21,919 bases of DNA from a virus, in the IMG/VR virus record IMGVR_UViG_3300027759_003485, positions 1-21,919 of that record; one strand, given 5' to 3'. This document shows, piece by piece, positions 6,807 through 13,215 of the stretch. Position 1 is the stretch's first letter. Each line of letters begins with the position of its first letter. The notes under the pieces were generated by a model. It worked only from the letters and a program-made list of their open reading frames with translations, searched no databases and was not told the DNA's origin. The position numbers and the translations under genes were made by a program.

Positions 6807-6844
6807 TTCTGCCATAGTCGAATAAATACTAGACTATGGCAGAA
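6807..6844 (+). promoter_or_regulatory. 13-bp perfect inverted repeat over the tail-fibre start codon
   Basis: Arms TTCTGCCATAGTC (6807-6819) and GACTATGGCAGAA (6832-6844) are perfectly complementary around a 12-base loop; the right arm contains the ATG (6836-6838). The loop carries a late-promoter-like AATAAATA (6821-6828). RNA reading in from upstream would fold into a stable hairpin hiding the start. RNA begun at the late box (+1 about 6834) would lack the left arm. Confidence 0.85.
6821..6828 (+). promoter_or_regulatory. T4-late-type promoter box for the first tail-fibre gene
   Basis: AATAAATA differs from the T4 late consensus TATAAATA at one position and is followed by CT, as in many T4 late promoters. 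It lies exactly in the loop of the 6807-6844 inverted repeat. Predicted +1 is about 6834, two bases before the ATG. No Shine-Dalgarno precedes that ATG. Confidence 0.58.
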
Positions 6845-7972
6845 AACAACCTCGACAAAGCACTTGCCTACCTAGGCACAAGTTTACAAACACTGGTACA
6901 GCAGGCCAACGGCCCTGTTGATCTAAATCATCTTCATACTAAAATTGCTAAACGCAGTTTATCTGGCGATCAAATTACCGGAGGAACTATTACAAGTTTT
7001 GCAAGTTCTGGTATCAAAGATGAAGCTACTAAACAACAGATTACCGTAAAGGATTCTGGAGTAGAATTTGGAACTATTTCTATAGAACAGGTAAAAGGTA
7101 ATCTAACTGTAGAAAATGCTATCACTGCTAGGTCCATAATTGTAGATATTTTAGAAGTTAAAGAATTAAGAACTGATTTAAAGTTAGGTCAAAGTGCTCC
7201 GTTAGAAATTACAGTCAGTGACGGAGAAACACTAGTAGGTAAAGGCTTGCTATTGAAAGGTCAAGGCCCTACTAAACAATTAATTTTTACAACCAATCCC
7301 GACAAATTTACCAGCACCGAACATTTTGAATTAATCAAAGATAGAGAATATAGGATCAGTGGCGATGCTGTATTGTCAGCCACTGCTCTAGGTCAAGGAG
7401 TGGTAAAGAGTAATCTACGAGAACTAGGTAGACTACGAGGTTTGATTGTAGATGGAAGTGCCAGTTTTGGTCAGTACATCTATTACGATAACAACACCAA
7501 TAGATTAGGGCTAGGAACAGAACAGCCAAATGCAGGATTAAGTGTTTGCGAAGATGGTATCGAAGTATTAGTAGGCACCAAAGACCAAACTCGTGGAATG
7601 ATTGGTACATTTGCCAGCGCACCTTTTGATATTATCACCGACAACACCTCTAGAATTAGCATAGGATCAGCAGGCAACATTCTGTTAGGTAATACCAGCG
7701 AAGGACCTGTTCAAGTTTCTATACACGGAAAGCTGGCTATTCGAGTAAACACTCCTGACCCAGACGTCGATCTTCACGTTAATGGCCCTGTTCGTTTCCA
7801 CGGACATCTACACATCTATGCAGATTCATCTCCGGATTCAGGAACATATAAAACTGGAGACATTGTTTGGAACACCGCACCTAGGGCAGGAGGCAATGTA
7901 GGTTGGGTCTGTGTACGTGCAGGCAGTCCCGGAGACTGGATGCCATTTGGCCCAATAACACAAGCAGGATAA
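6836..7972 (+). CDS. Tail-fibre/adhesin-like virion protein
   Basis: 378 residues. The N-terminal 130 residues include IKDEATKQQITVKDSG and a segment ARSIIVDILEVKEL typical of marine T4-like tail-fibre proteins. From about residue 133 it matches the next gene product throughout: KGQGPTKQLIF, then VKSNLRELGRLRGLIVDG, NRLGLGTEQPNAGLSV, DIITDNTSRISI and a C-terminal GWVCVRAGSPGDWMPFG. This is a beta-rich repetitive fibre-type protein, probably a trimeric tail component or host-recognition protein. The start codon lies within a 13-bp inverted repeat with a late box in its loop, and there is no Shine-Dalgarno. The next gene begins after a one-base gap. Confidence 0.8.
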   Translation: MAENNLDKALAYLGTSLQTLVQQANGPVDLNHLHTKIAKRSLSGDQITGGTITSFASSGIKDEATKQQITVKDSGVEFGTISIEQVKGNLTVENAITARSIIVDILEVKELRTDLKLGQSAPLEITVSDGETLVGKGLLLKGQGPTKQLIFTTNPDKFTSTEHFELIKDREYRISGDAVLSATALGQGVVKSNLRELGRLRGLIVDGSASFGQYIYYDNNTNRLGLGTEQPNAGLSVCEDGIEVLVGTKDQTRGMIGTFASAPFDIITDNTSRISIGSAGNILLGNTSEGPVQVSIHGKLAIRVNTPDPDVDLHVNGPVRFHGHLHIYADSSPDSGTYKTGDIVWNTAPRAGGNVGWVCVRAGSPGDWMPFGPITQAG

Positions 7973-7973
7973 T

Positions 7974-8834
7974 ATGTCAGATAAATTAACACAAGCCGCA
8001 GAGCTGTTATCACAGGCTCTTAGAGAAATAACTCAGGAAAATACAACGGTCTCAGATGATCGTGTTGTAGAATTCAATACAGATGCAGATGGAAATAACT
8101 ATGGCAAAGGGTTAATGTGGAAAGGGCAAGGACGAACAAGACAATTCATCTTTGCTAAGGGCGATAAATTTATCAGCAGTGAGTCCTTAGAACTGTTAAA
8201 AGATCAAGAATTTAGAATTAACAACAACCCTATATTGTCAGAAACACAATTAGGCGCTACCGTTGTTAAAAGTAATCTCCGAGAGTTAGGTAGACTACGA
8301 GGATTGATCGTAGATGGAGATCTAAGTGTCAATCAATATCTTTATTACAACGCTTCAACTGATAGATTAGGTCTAGGAATAGAACAACCTAATGCGGCTT
8401 TAAGCATTGCAGAAGATGGTATTGAAATCTTAATAGGTACCTCGAATGGATCTACAGGAAAAATTGGAACCTTTGCCAGTAATGATTTAGATATTGTCAC
8501 AGACAACACAGCCAGAATTACCATTGAAGGCGGTGGCAACATTAAGTTAGGTAATAAGGCATTTGGTCCTATACAGGTTACAGTTCATGGCAAATTGTCT
8601 GTAGGTGTTAAAACTCTAGACAGTCGTGCAGATCTTCATGTAGCTGGCGCAATTAAATTCAACGAAAGACTGCATCAATATCTCAATGCCATTCCCGATA
8701 ACGGAACCTATGATCGTGGATCTATAGTATGGAACACAGAACCAGATGTAGGTAGATGTGTTGGATGGGTCTGTGTACGTGCTGGAAGTCCTGGAACATG
8801 GATGCCATTTGGTGAAATAAAACAAAGCGGTTAA
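7974..8834 (+). CDS. Tail-fibre-like protein, shorter paralogue of the preceding gene
   Basis: 286 residues. From about residue 42 it is collinear with the upstream protein (KGQGRTRQFIF; VKSNLRELGRLRGLIVDG identical in both; RLGLGIEQPNAALSI; DIVTDNTARITI; GWVCVRAGSPGTWMPFG). The first 40 residues differ and are helical (KLTQAAELLSQALREI); the 130-residue N-terminal domain of its neighbour is missing. The DNA is also recognisably repeated, so this is a tandem duplication followed by divergence or domain loss. AGGA lies upstream of the ATG. The pair may form alternative tips, homologous subunits of one fibre, or receptor-range variants. Confidence 0.78.
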   Translation: MSDKLTQAAELLSQALREITQENTTVSDDRVVEFNTDADGNNYGKGLMWKGQGRTRQFIFAKGDKFISSESLELLKDQEFRINNNPILSETQLGATVVKSNLRELGRLRGLIVDGDLSVNQYLYYNASTDRLGLGIEQPNAALSIAEDGIEILIGTSNGSTGKIGTFASNDLDIVTDNTARITIEGGGNIKLGNKAFGPIQVTVHGKLSVGVKTLDSRADLHVAGAIKFNERLHQYLNAIPDNGTYDRGSIVWNTEPDVGRCVGWVCVRAGSPGTWMPFGEIKQSG

Positions 8835-8835
8835 T

Positions 8836-9483
8836 ATGCAGTGTGATGATGCTGCCATTGTTATCGGCAACGGCGAAAGTAGAATATCTTTAGATATAAG
8901 ATCTTATTGGGATAAAATTACCCTAGTAGGGTGTAATGCTATTCATCGAGATATGAAGGTTAACCATCTTGTCTGCTGTGACCATAGAATGGTTCGCGAA
9001 GCAGTTAACAACAAAAAAGTATCTATTATCTATACTCGACCTAGGTATTACAAAGACTTCTACAAAGTTTTACAAAAAGAAAAGGTAAAAAATTTGCCTG
9101 CGCTGCCCTATGAGGGTTCTCTTAAACCAGATCAACCCGAACATTGGGGTAGCGGTCCGTATGCTGTGTTACTTGCTGCCGAATTAAATTTTAAAAACAT
9201 ATTGATAGTTGGATTTGACCTATATGGAAAACAACATCTAGTTAACAATGTCTACAAAGGCAGTGCAAACTATCTTCCAGAAAACAAATCAGCAGTTGAT
9301 CCTAGTTATTGGATCTATCAAATGAGAAAAGTATTCTTGCATTACACAGATAAGAATTTTAAAATTTTTAATTATGATAATTGGCAATGCCCCGAAGATT
9401 GGCGTTTGCCCAATGTAGAAGTTTTTGAGCTAAACAAATTCTATACAGAGGTTGCAAAACAAATAAATACTGTGTATAATTAA
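8836..9483 (+). CDS. DUF115/sialyltransferase-like Rossmann protein
   Basis: 215 residues. The N-terminus AIVIGNGESR (residues 7-16), followed by LVGCNAIHRD (30-39) and HLVCCDHRMV (44-53), resembles the nucleotide-binding start of DUF115/MAF-type proteins and CstII-like sialyltransferases, which begin with a Gly-Asn-Gly-Pro/Glu-Ser loop and a Cys-Asn segment. A second conserved block, WGSGPYAVLLAAE then ILIVGFDLYG (about 107-134), follows. Homologous-looking proteins occur in marine phages. A glycan-linked role fits its position between fibre genes and kdsA, but this is inference. Its end contains a sigma70-type promoter for the QueD-like gene. Confidence 0.62.
   Translation: MQCDDAAIVIGNGESRISLDIRSYWDKITLVGCNAIHRDMKVNHLVCCDHRMVREAVNNKKVSIIYTRPRYYKDFYKVLQKEKVKNLPALPYEGSLKPDQPEHWGSGPYAVLLAAELNFKNILIVGFDLYGKQHLVNNVYKGSANYLPENKSAVDPSYWIYQMRKVFLHYTDKNFKIFNYDNWQCPEDWRLPNVEVFELNKFYTEVAKQINTVYN
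9452..9480 (+). promoter_or_regulatory. Probable sigma70-type promoter for the QueD-like gene
   Basis: TTGCAA (9452-9457), 17 bases, TATAAT (9475-9480) within the last codons of the preceding gene. Predicted +1 about 9487 gives an 84-base leader before the ATG at 9571, with AAAGGAG close to it. A late-type AATAAATA (9462-9469) lies in the spacer, so the site may work in both phases. The leader holds only a weak 5-bp AGCGG/CCGCT pairing. Confidence 0.6.
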
Positions 9484-9570
9484 AGACACAGCGGTCTTTC
9501 AACGTCATTCATCCCGCTATATAAACTCTGCATGTCGTCAAACTTGCTACCTTAATAAAGGAGACTAGAG

Positions 9571-10077
9571 ATGGCAAATCTTCAACCAGTACTGTACAAG
9601 TACACAAGCACCAAAGAATATCACGACGCATTTCCCTGCGCTTATCGCCAATGGCGAAGTGATAGTCACTGTAATCTAATTCACGGTTATTCGTTTAGTA
9701 TGAAATTTTACTTTGGCACCAACAACTTAGATGTTCGCAATTGGGCGGCAGACTACGGTGGTTTAAAAGAATTAAAGAAAACACTAGAAGATCAATTTGA
9801 TCACACTCTTATTGTTGCACAAGATGATCCAGAAATGGAAACATTTAAACTGCTACAAGAAAAGAACATGGCCAAGGTTGTGGTTCTACCACGATTAGGC
9901 TGTGAAGGTCTAAGCGACATGCTGTACAAGTATGTCAATGGTGTGTACATTCCCGAGATGTGGGGCCCAGGAGAAGCAGAACGCCTGTGGTGCTATCGTG
10001 TAGAAGTTCGAGAAACGCAGAGCAATATGGCGTTCCGTGAAGGTCATCGTGAATGGAATGAGGATCTATTTGCGTAA
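9571..10077 (+). CDS. queD: QueD/PTPS-like 6-carboxytetrahydropterin synthase family protein
   Basis: 168 residues, longer than E. coli QueD (about 120). Family features seen: catalytic-type Cys34 in CNLIHGY, followed by His38; a FDH triad piece (residues 76-78); DYGGLKELK (61-69); and GCEGLSDMLY with the conserved Glu. Two residues expected to be zinc-binding His are Tyr here (FPCAY at Tyr25 instead of the usual His, and HGY instead of HGH at Tyr40). His33 next to the catalytic Cys may compensate. QueD makes 6-carboxytetrahydropterin, a precursor of preQ0 and deazaguanine DNA modification, fitting the QueC-like gene at 559-1137. A folate/pterin role is the alternative. AAAGGAG precedes the ATG. 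Confidence 0.78.
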   Translation: MANLQPVLYKYTSTKEYHDAFPCAYRQWRSDSHCNLIHGYSFSMKFYFGTNNLDVRNWAADYGGLKELKKTLEDQFDHTLIVAQDDPEMETFKLLQEKNMAKVVVLPRLGCEGLSDMLYKYVNGVYIPEMWGPGEAERLWCYRVEVRETQSNMAFREGHREWNEDLFA

Positions 10078-10228
10078 AGCATGGCGTCTTTGGGCTAAAG
10101 CCCTAGGCGCCAAAGAGGGCAATAGCGATCACGAAGCAGATCGTATTGCCCTTATACGCACCTTAATTATATTCTGTTATTTCGTTACAAATCTTTTTAT
10201 TATTGCCGGAGTCATTAGGCATTGGTAA
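10058..10228 (+). CDS. Small single-pass membrane protein
   Basis: 56 residues from the ATG at 10058, overlapping the QueD-like gene by 20 bases; an in-frame GTG at 10037 would add seven residues. The N-terminal half is basic and aromatic ([14 protein letters not shown]). A hydrophobic helix (about residues 33-53; [18 protein letters not shown]) ends in RHW. The positive N-terminal half suggests it stays in the cytoplasm, with one span through the inner membrane. Similar small proteins accompany QueD-like genes in marine phages. Function unknown. Its stop TAA forms part of the TAAATA box before kdsA. Confidence 0.66.
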   Translation: MRIYLRKAWRLWAKALGAKEGNSDHEADRIALIRTLIIFCYFVTNLFIIAGVIRHW

Positions 10229-10231
10229 ATA
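10224..10231 (+). promoter_or_regulatory. Possible late-type promoter box for kdsA
   Basis: GGTAAATA followed five bases later by the ATG at 10237. With T4-late geometry +1 would be about 10237, the first base of the start codon. The TAA is also the stop of the previous gene, so chance is a real alternative. No Shine-Dalgarno lies at normal distance from the ATG. Confidence 0.4.
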
Positions 10232-10236
10232 ATAAT

Positions 10237-11079
10237 ATGCGTACATTTAACATTCACAACATCACTGTGGGCAACGATCATCCGTTTATATTGATTGCAG
10301 GCCCTTGTCAAATTGAGAGTCAACAACATGCTCTCGATACAGCCGAACGAATTAAAAATATTACCAGCAAACTGGGAATTAAATTTGTTTACAAAAGCAG
10401 CTTTGATAAAGCTAATCGTTCTAGTGTCGGTACTAAACGAGGTGTGGGTATCAAAGAAGGATTAGAAATTCTTAACACAGTCAAACATCGGCTCGGTGTT
10501 CCAATTCTTACAGACATTCACGAGTCTTGGCAGGCACAAGAAGTTTCAGATGCTGGAGTAGATATTCTACAGATTCCTGCGTTTTTATGTCGTCAGACTG
10601 ATCTGTTGTTAGCAGCAGGTGCTACAGGAAAAGCAATCAATGTGAAAAAAGGACAGTTCCTTGCTCCACACGATATGAAGAATGTTGCGGAAAAGATTGC
10701 CAGCACAGGCAACGAACACATTATGTTATGTGAAAGAGGATATACTCATGGATATAATAATCTTGTTGTTGACATGCGTAGCTTACCCATTATGGCTCGC
10801 ACCGGGTATCCAGTGGTCTTTGATGCCACTCATAGCGTACAACAACCTGGCGGACTTGGAACAGTCTCTGGGGGAGATAGAGCCATGGTACCCTACCTGG
10901 CGAGAGCTGCCATAGCCACTGGCTGTGTTGCCGGAGTGTTTATGGAAACACACGAAGATCCAGACAATGCTCCTAGCGATGGTCCTAACATGATACAGTT
11001 AGACAACCTCAAAGACATATTAGAAGAAATGGTAGCTATCGATGAAATTGTCAAAAGAAGTAAGAGACAGTCTAACTAA
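10237..11079 (+). CDS. kdsA: 3-deoxy-D-manno-octulosonate 8-phosphate synthase KdsA (metal-dependent type)
   Basis: 280 residues, full family length. The enzyme condenses phosphoenolpyruvate with arabinose 5-phosphate to Kdo-8-phosphate, the first committed step to Kdo of lipopolysaccharide. Seen: AGPCQIES (21-28), KSSFDKANR (53-61), [12 protein letters not shown] (195-206), [17 protein letters not shown] (235-251). Cys24, His199, Glu237 and Asp248 match the four ligands of metal-dependent KdsA, rather than the Asn of the metal-free E. coli type. The ATG at 10237 is preferred over the in-frame TTG at 10222. It overlaps the next gene by 38 bases. KdsB and KdtA are not present, so any Kdo made would enter the host pathway or be used by unknown phage enzymes. 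Confidence 0.93.
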   Translation: MRTFNIHNITVGNDHPFILIAGPCQIESQQHALDTAERIKNITSKLGIKFVYKSSFDKANRSSVGTKRGVGIKEGLEILNTVKHRLGVPILTDIHESWQAQEVSDAGVDILQIPAFLCRQTDLLLAAGATGKAINVKKGQFLAPHDMKNVAEKIASTGNEHIMLCERGYTHGYNNLVVDMRSLPIMARTGYPVVFDATHSVQQPGGLGTVSGGDRAMVPYLARAAIATGCVAGVFMETHEDPDNAPSDGPNMIQLDNLKDILEEMVAIDEIVKRSKRQSN

Positions 11080-11860
11080 AGATCAGTTTCGTTTTTATAA
11101 ACAAAACGGATATCTTCCCCCCCTAGAACAAACAACGGTTCAGCCGGTAGATTATGATCCAAACAAGATCACTGTTCTCTGTGTTAAATTTGGTAACAAA
11201 TACGGTCCTGAGTATGTAGAACGATTAAGGAATATGGTCAGTAGACACATGACTCGTCCTTATGAATTTGCTTGCCTCACTGATGATCCTAATCCAATAT
11301 CAGGTGTAAGGACTATCTATCAAAGAAGTGCTGGATATCTTAAACCTTGGTGGCACAAGGTTCACATGTTTGATCCCAATTTAGATATTGCCGGTAGAAT
11401 ATTATATCTCGACCTTGATGTTGTAATCTGCGGCAATCTAGATAAAATTGTGTTTAATCTAGGAACTAATTTTATGGGGATCCAGGACTTCAATCGAAAG
11501 TTTCATCCCAGTTGGCGTATGCTTAATAGCAGTGTAATGAGTTGGATACACGGAACACAAACAGATATCTGGGATAGATTTGTTGCTAATCCTGCAACGG
11601 CACAACGTATGCACGGTGATCAAGATTGGACATGGCATGTAGCTAAAGATCGAATTAGATTTTGGCCTGTGGATTGGATACAGAGTTACAAATGGGAGAT
11701 ACGTAGCAGGGACGAACTGGTTGTAAGGACTGGTAAGAGCGGATTTAAATTTGTTGCTACCGATTTACAAATAAACCCAGCTTGCTCTATTGCTGTATTT
11801 CACGGAGATCCAAATCCCGATGCTGTTCCGGATCCTTTTGTAGTTGACAACTGGAGGTGA
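11042..11860 (+). CDS. GT-A type glycosyltransferase (DxD), GT8-like
   Basis: 272 residues. After a helical N-terminus, a strand ITVLCVKFG (43-51) begins a Rossmann-like GT-A fold. The core motif [16 protein letters not shown] (119-134) contains the Asp-x-Asp pair (D124/D126) that binds Mn and nucleotide sugar, as in GT8 and related retaining transferases. Further on, LNSSVMSW and HGDQDWTWH match the acceptor/His-Gly segments, and FHGDPNP near the C-terminus is typical of this group. Sugar and acceptor are unknown. It overlaps kdsA by 38 bases, so the two are probably translated together and may act on the same glycan. A sigma70 promoter for uvdE lies in its last codons. Confidence 0.83.
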   Translation: MKLSKEVRDSLTKDQFRFYKQNGYLPPLEQTTVQPVDYDPNKITVLCVKFGNKYGPEYVERLRNMVSRHMTRPYEFACLTDDPNPISGVRTIYQRSAGYLKPWWHKVHMFDPNLDIAGRILYLDLDVVICGNLDKIVFNLGTNFMGIQDFNRKFHPSWRMLNSSVMSWIHGTQTDIWDRFVANPATAQRMHGDQDWTWHVAKDRIRFWPVDWIQSYKWEIRSRDELVVRTGKSGFKFVATDLQINPACSIAVFHGDPNPDAVPDPFVVDNWR

Positions 11861-11872
11861 TTGTGTTATACT
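11844..11872 (+). promoter_or_regulatory. Sigma70-type promoter giving a leaderless uvdE message
   Basis: TTGACA (11844-11849), 17 bases, TATACT (11867-11872). With the usual 7-base offset +1 is 11879, the A of the uvdE ATG. No Shine-Dalgarno is present between box and ATG. The -35 lies in the final codons of the glycosyltransferase gene. Confidence 0.85.
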
Positions 11873-11878
11873 TAATGT

Positions 11879-12913
11879 ATGAACACTACACACAGACGCA
11901 TAGGCTTTGCCTGCAAATGGATTGACGGACCAAGTCAAATCAATGGCATTAAACAAAAAGACAACTGCAAACAGTATAATACTGGTAGCACCACTGTTGC
12001 TTGGTTAAATAGACAAACTAAAGAAGTAGCGGAACAAAAGCTCTGGGATCTAATGACTCAGAACATTGAATCCACTCGCAAATTAGTAGAACTAGTAGGT
12101 AAACAACATGAAGATCTTAGAATGGTACGACTCAGCAGCGATCTACTGCCTGTGTACACTGAGCCAAGTTGGTGCGGGTTTTGGCGGATTCCCTCTGTCC
12201 GTGACGCTTGTGAAAGAGGATTTCGAGAAGTGGGAGCTTTGGCTCGCGAGAGGGGCGTTAGGCTCTCTTTTCATCCTGGTCAGTTTACTGTGTTGGCAAG
12301 TGCTAGCCCAGATATTGTAGATCGAAGCATCGAAGAATTCGAGTACCATGCAGACATGGCCCGTTGGATGGGCTATGGTCAAACATTCCAAGACTTTAAA
12401 ATTAATGTACACATCAGTGGTCGGCAAGGTCCCGATGGTATTAAGCGTGTGATGCAACGACTAAGTCCAGAAGCCCGCAACTGTATCACAATCGAAAACG
12501 ACGAAATCTCTTGGGGCATAGACTCAAGTCTTGAGTTGGTAAATACCTGCGCATTGGTGCTAGACATACACCATCATTGGATACACACAGGAGAATATAT
12601 TGAACCGACTGACGACCGTATTAAAAGGATTATTGATAGCTGGCGTGGTGTTAGGCCTGTCATACACTACTCTGTTTCTAGGGAAGACGTACTTGGAGCA
12701 CATCCCGGACACACCCGTCCCTCTCTTTCGACCCTCTTAGAAACCGGACATAAAAAAGCAAAGCTCAGAGCTCATTCAAACTTCTACTGGAACACAGCAG
12801 TGAATGAATGGGCACTGAGCTTCCGTGACAACTTTGACATAATGTGCGAAAGCAAGGGCAAGAATCTTGCTAGCTTTGCACTCTACGAACAAGGTCTTAA
12901 GCAGCTGGCTTAG
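11879..12913 (+). CDS. uvsE: UV-damage endonuclease UvdE/UvsE
   Basis: 344 residues. It begins RIGFACKWI, the normal N-terminus of UVDE enzymes, which supports this start. TIM-barrel motifs follow: VRLSSDL (83-89), LSFHPGQFTVL (129-139; His132), KINVHISG (174-181; His178), ITIENDE (203-209; Glu206) and DIHHHWIHTG (229-238), with the His, Glu and Asp residues that hold the metal cluster. UVDE cuts the strand 5' to cyclobutane dimers, 6-4 photoproducts and some abasic sites, an alternative to nucleotide excision repair suited to sunlit water. It has its own promoter without a leader. The gene ends in TAG and overlaps the convergent minus-strand gene by 17 bases. Confidence 0.92.
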   Translation: MNTTHRRIGFACKWIDGPSQINGIKQKDNCKQYNTGSTTVAWLNRQTKEVAEQKLWDLMTQNIESTRKLVELVGKQHEDLRMVRLSSDLLPVYTEPSWCGFWRIPSVRDACERGFREVGALARERGVRLSFHPGQFTVLASASPDIVDRSIEEFEYHADMARWMGYGQTFQDFKINVHISGRQGPDGIKRVMQRLSPEARNCITIENDEISWGIDSSLELVNTCALVLDIHHHWIHTGEYIEPTDDRIKRIIDSWRGVRPVIHYSVSREDVLGAHPGHTRPSLSTLLETGHKKAKLRAHSNFYWNTAVNEWALSFRDNFDIMCESKGKNLASFALYEQGLKQLA

Positions 12914-13172
12914 CTTTTGGCTTGCGTGTACCTGTAGACTTAGTAGGGGCTGCTTTTGGAGCAGGAGCCTTCTTAGGAGCAGCAGGCTTTTTGGCCGCAG
13001 GCTTCTTAGCTGGCTTTGCAGCCGGTGCTGGTTCTACAGGAGCAGGCTGTGCCTCTACTACAGGAGCAGGGGCAGCTTCAACAGCAGGCGTTTCAACTTT
13101 ATAAGGTACCGGTGCAACCTCTGCAGGTGCAGCATCTTTGGCTCCAAATAGTTTCTTGATTAATCCTAGCAT
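12897..13172 (-). CDS. Ala/Pro/Lys-rich histone H1-tail-like protein
   Basis: 91 residues. A short amphipathic N-terminal helix (LGLIKKLFGAK) is followed by low-complexity Ala-Pro-Val-Glu repeats (about 14-50) and then Lys-Pro-Ala-Ala repeats (AKPAKKPAAKKPAAPKK, about 52-68), ending in a basic tail. The tail resembles the disordered C-termini of eukaryotic H1 and bacterial AlgP/Hc1-type proteins, which bind DNA. No globular domain is present, so it is not a full histone. AAGGAG (13187-13182 on this strand) precedes the ATG by nine bases. It is divergent from the SOD operon and convergent with uvdE. Confidence 0.74.
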   Translation of the reverse strand: MLGLIKKLFGAKDAAPAEVAPVPYKVETPAVEAAPAPVVEAQPAPVEPAPAAKPAKKPAAKKPAAPKKAPAPKAAPTKSTGTRKPKAKPAA

Positions 13173-13194
13173 ATTAAAAGTCTCCTTAGGTTTT

Positions 13195-13210
13195 TATTTA
13201 GCGGTAAATA
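13195..13210. promoter_or_regulatory. Palindromic, possibly bidirectional late promoter
   Basis: TATTTA (13195-13200), GCGG, TAAATA (13205-13210): a 6-bp inverted repeat that gives a late-type box on both strands. On the minus strand GCTAAATA lies about 23 bases before the histone-like ATG, with the Shine-Dalgarno downstream of the predicted +1. On the plus strand GGTAAATA lies five bases before the SOD ATG at 13216, giving +1 at or near that A and no leader. Confidence 0.6.
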
Positions 13211-13215
13211 CTCGT

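Noticed and set aside
10217-10240. Hairpin over the kdsA start (GCAT/ATGC), as at 6807 and 14755.
   Set aside because: Only four base pairs with no extension, too weak and too likely by chance to call.
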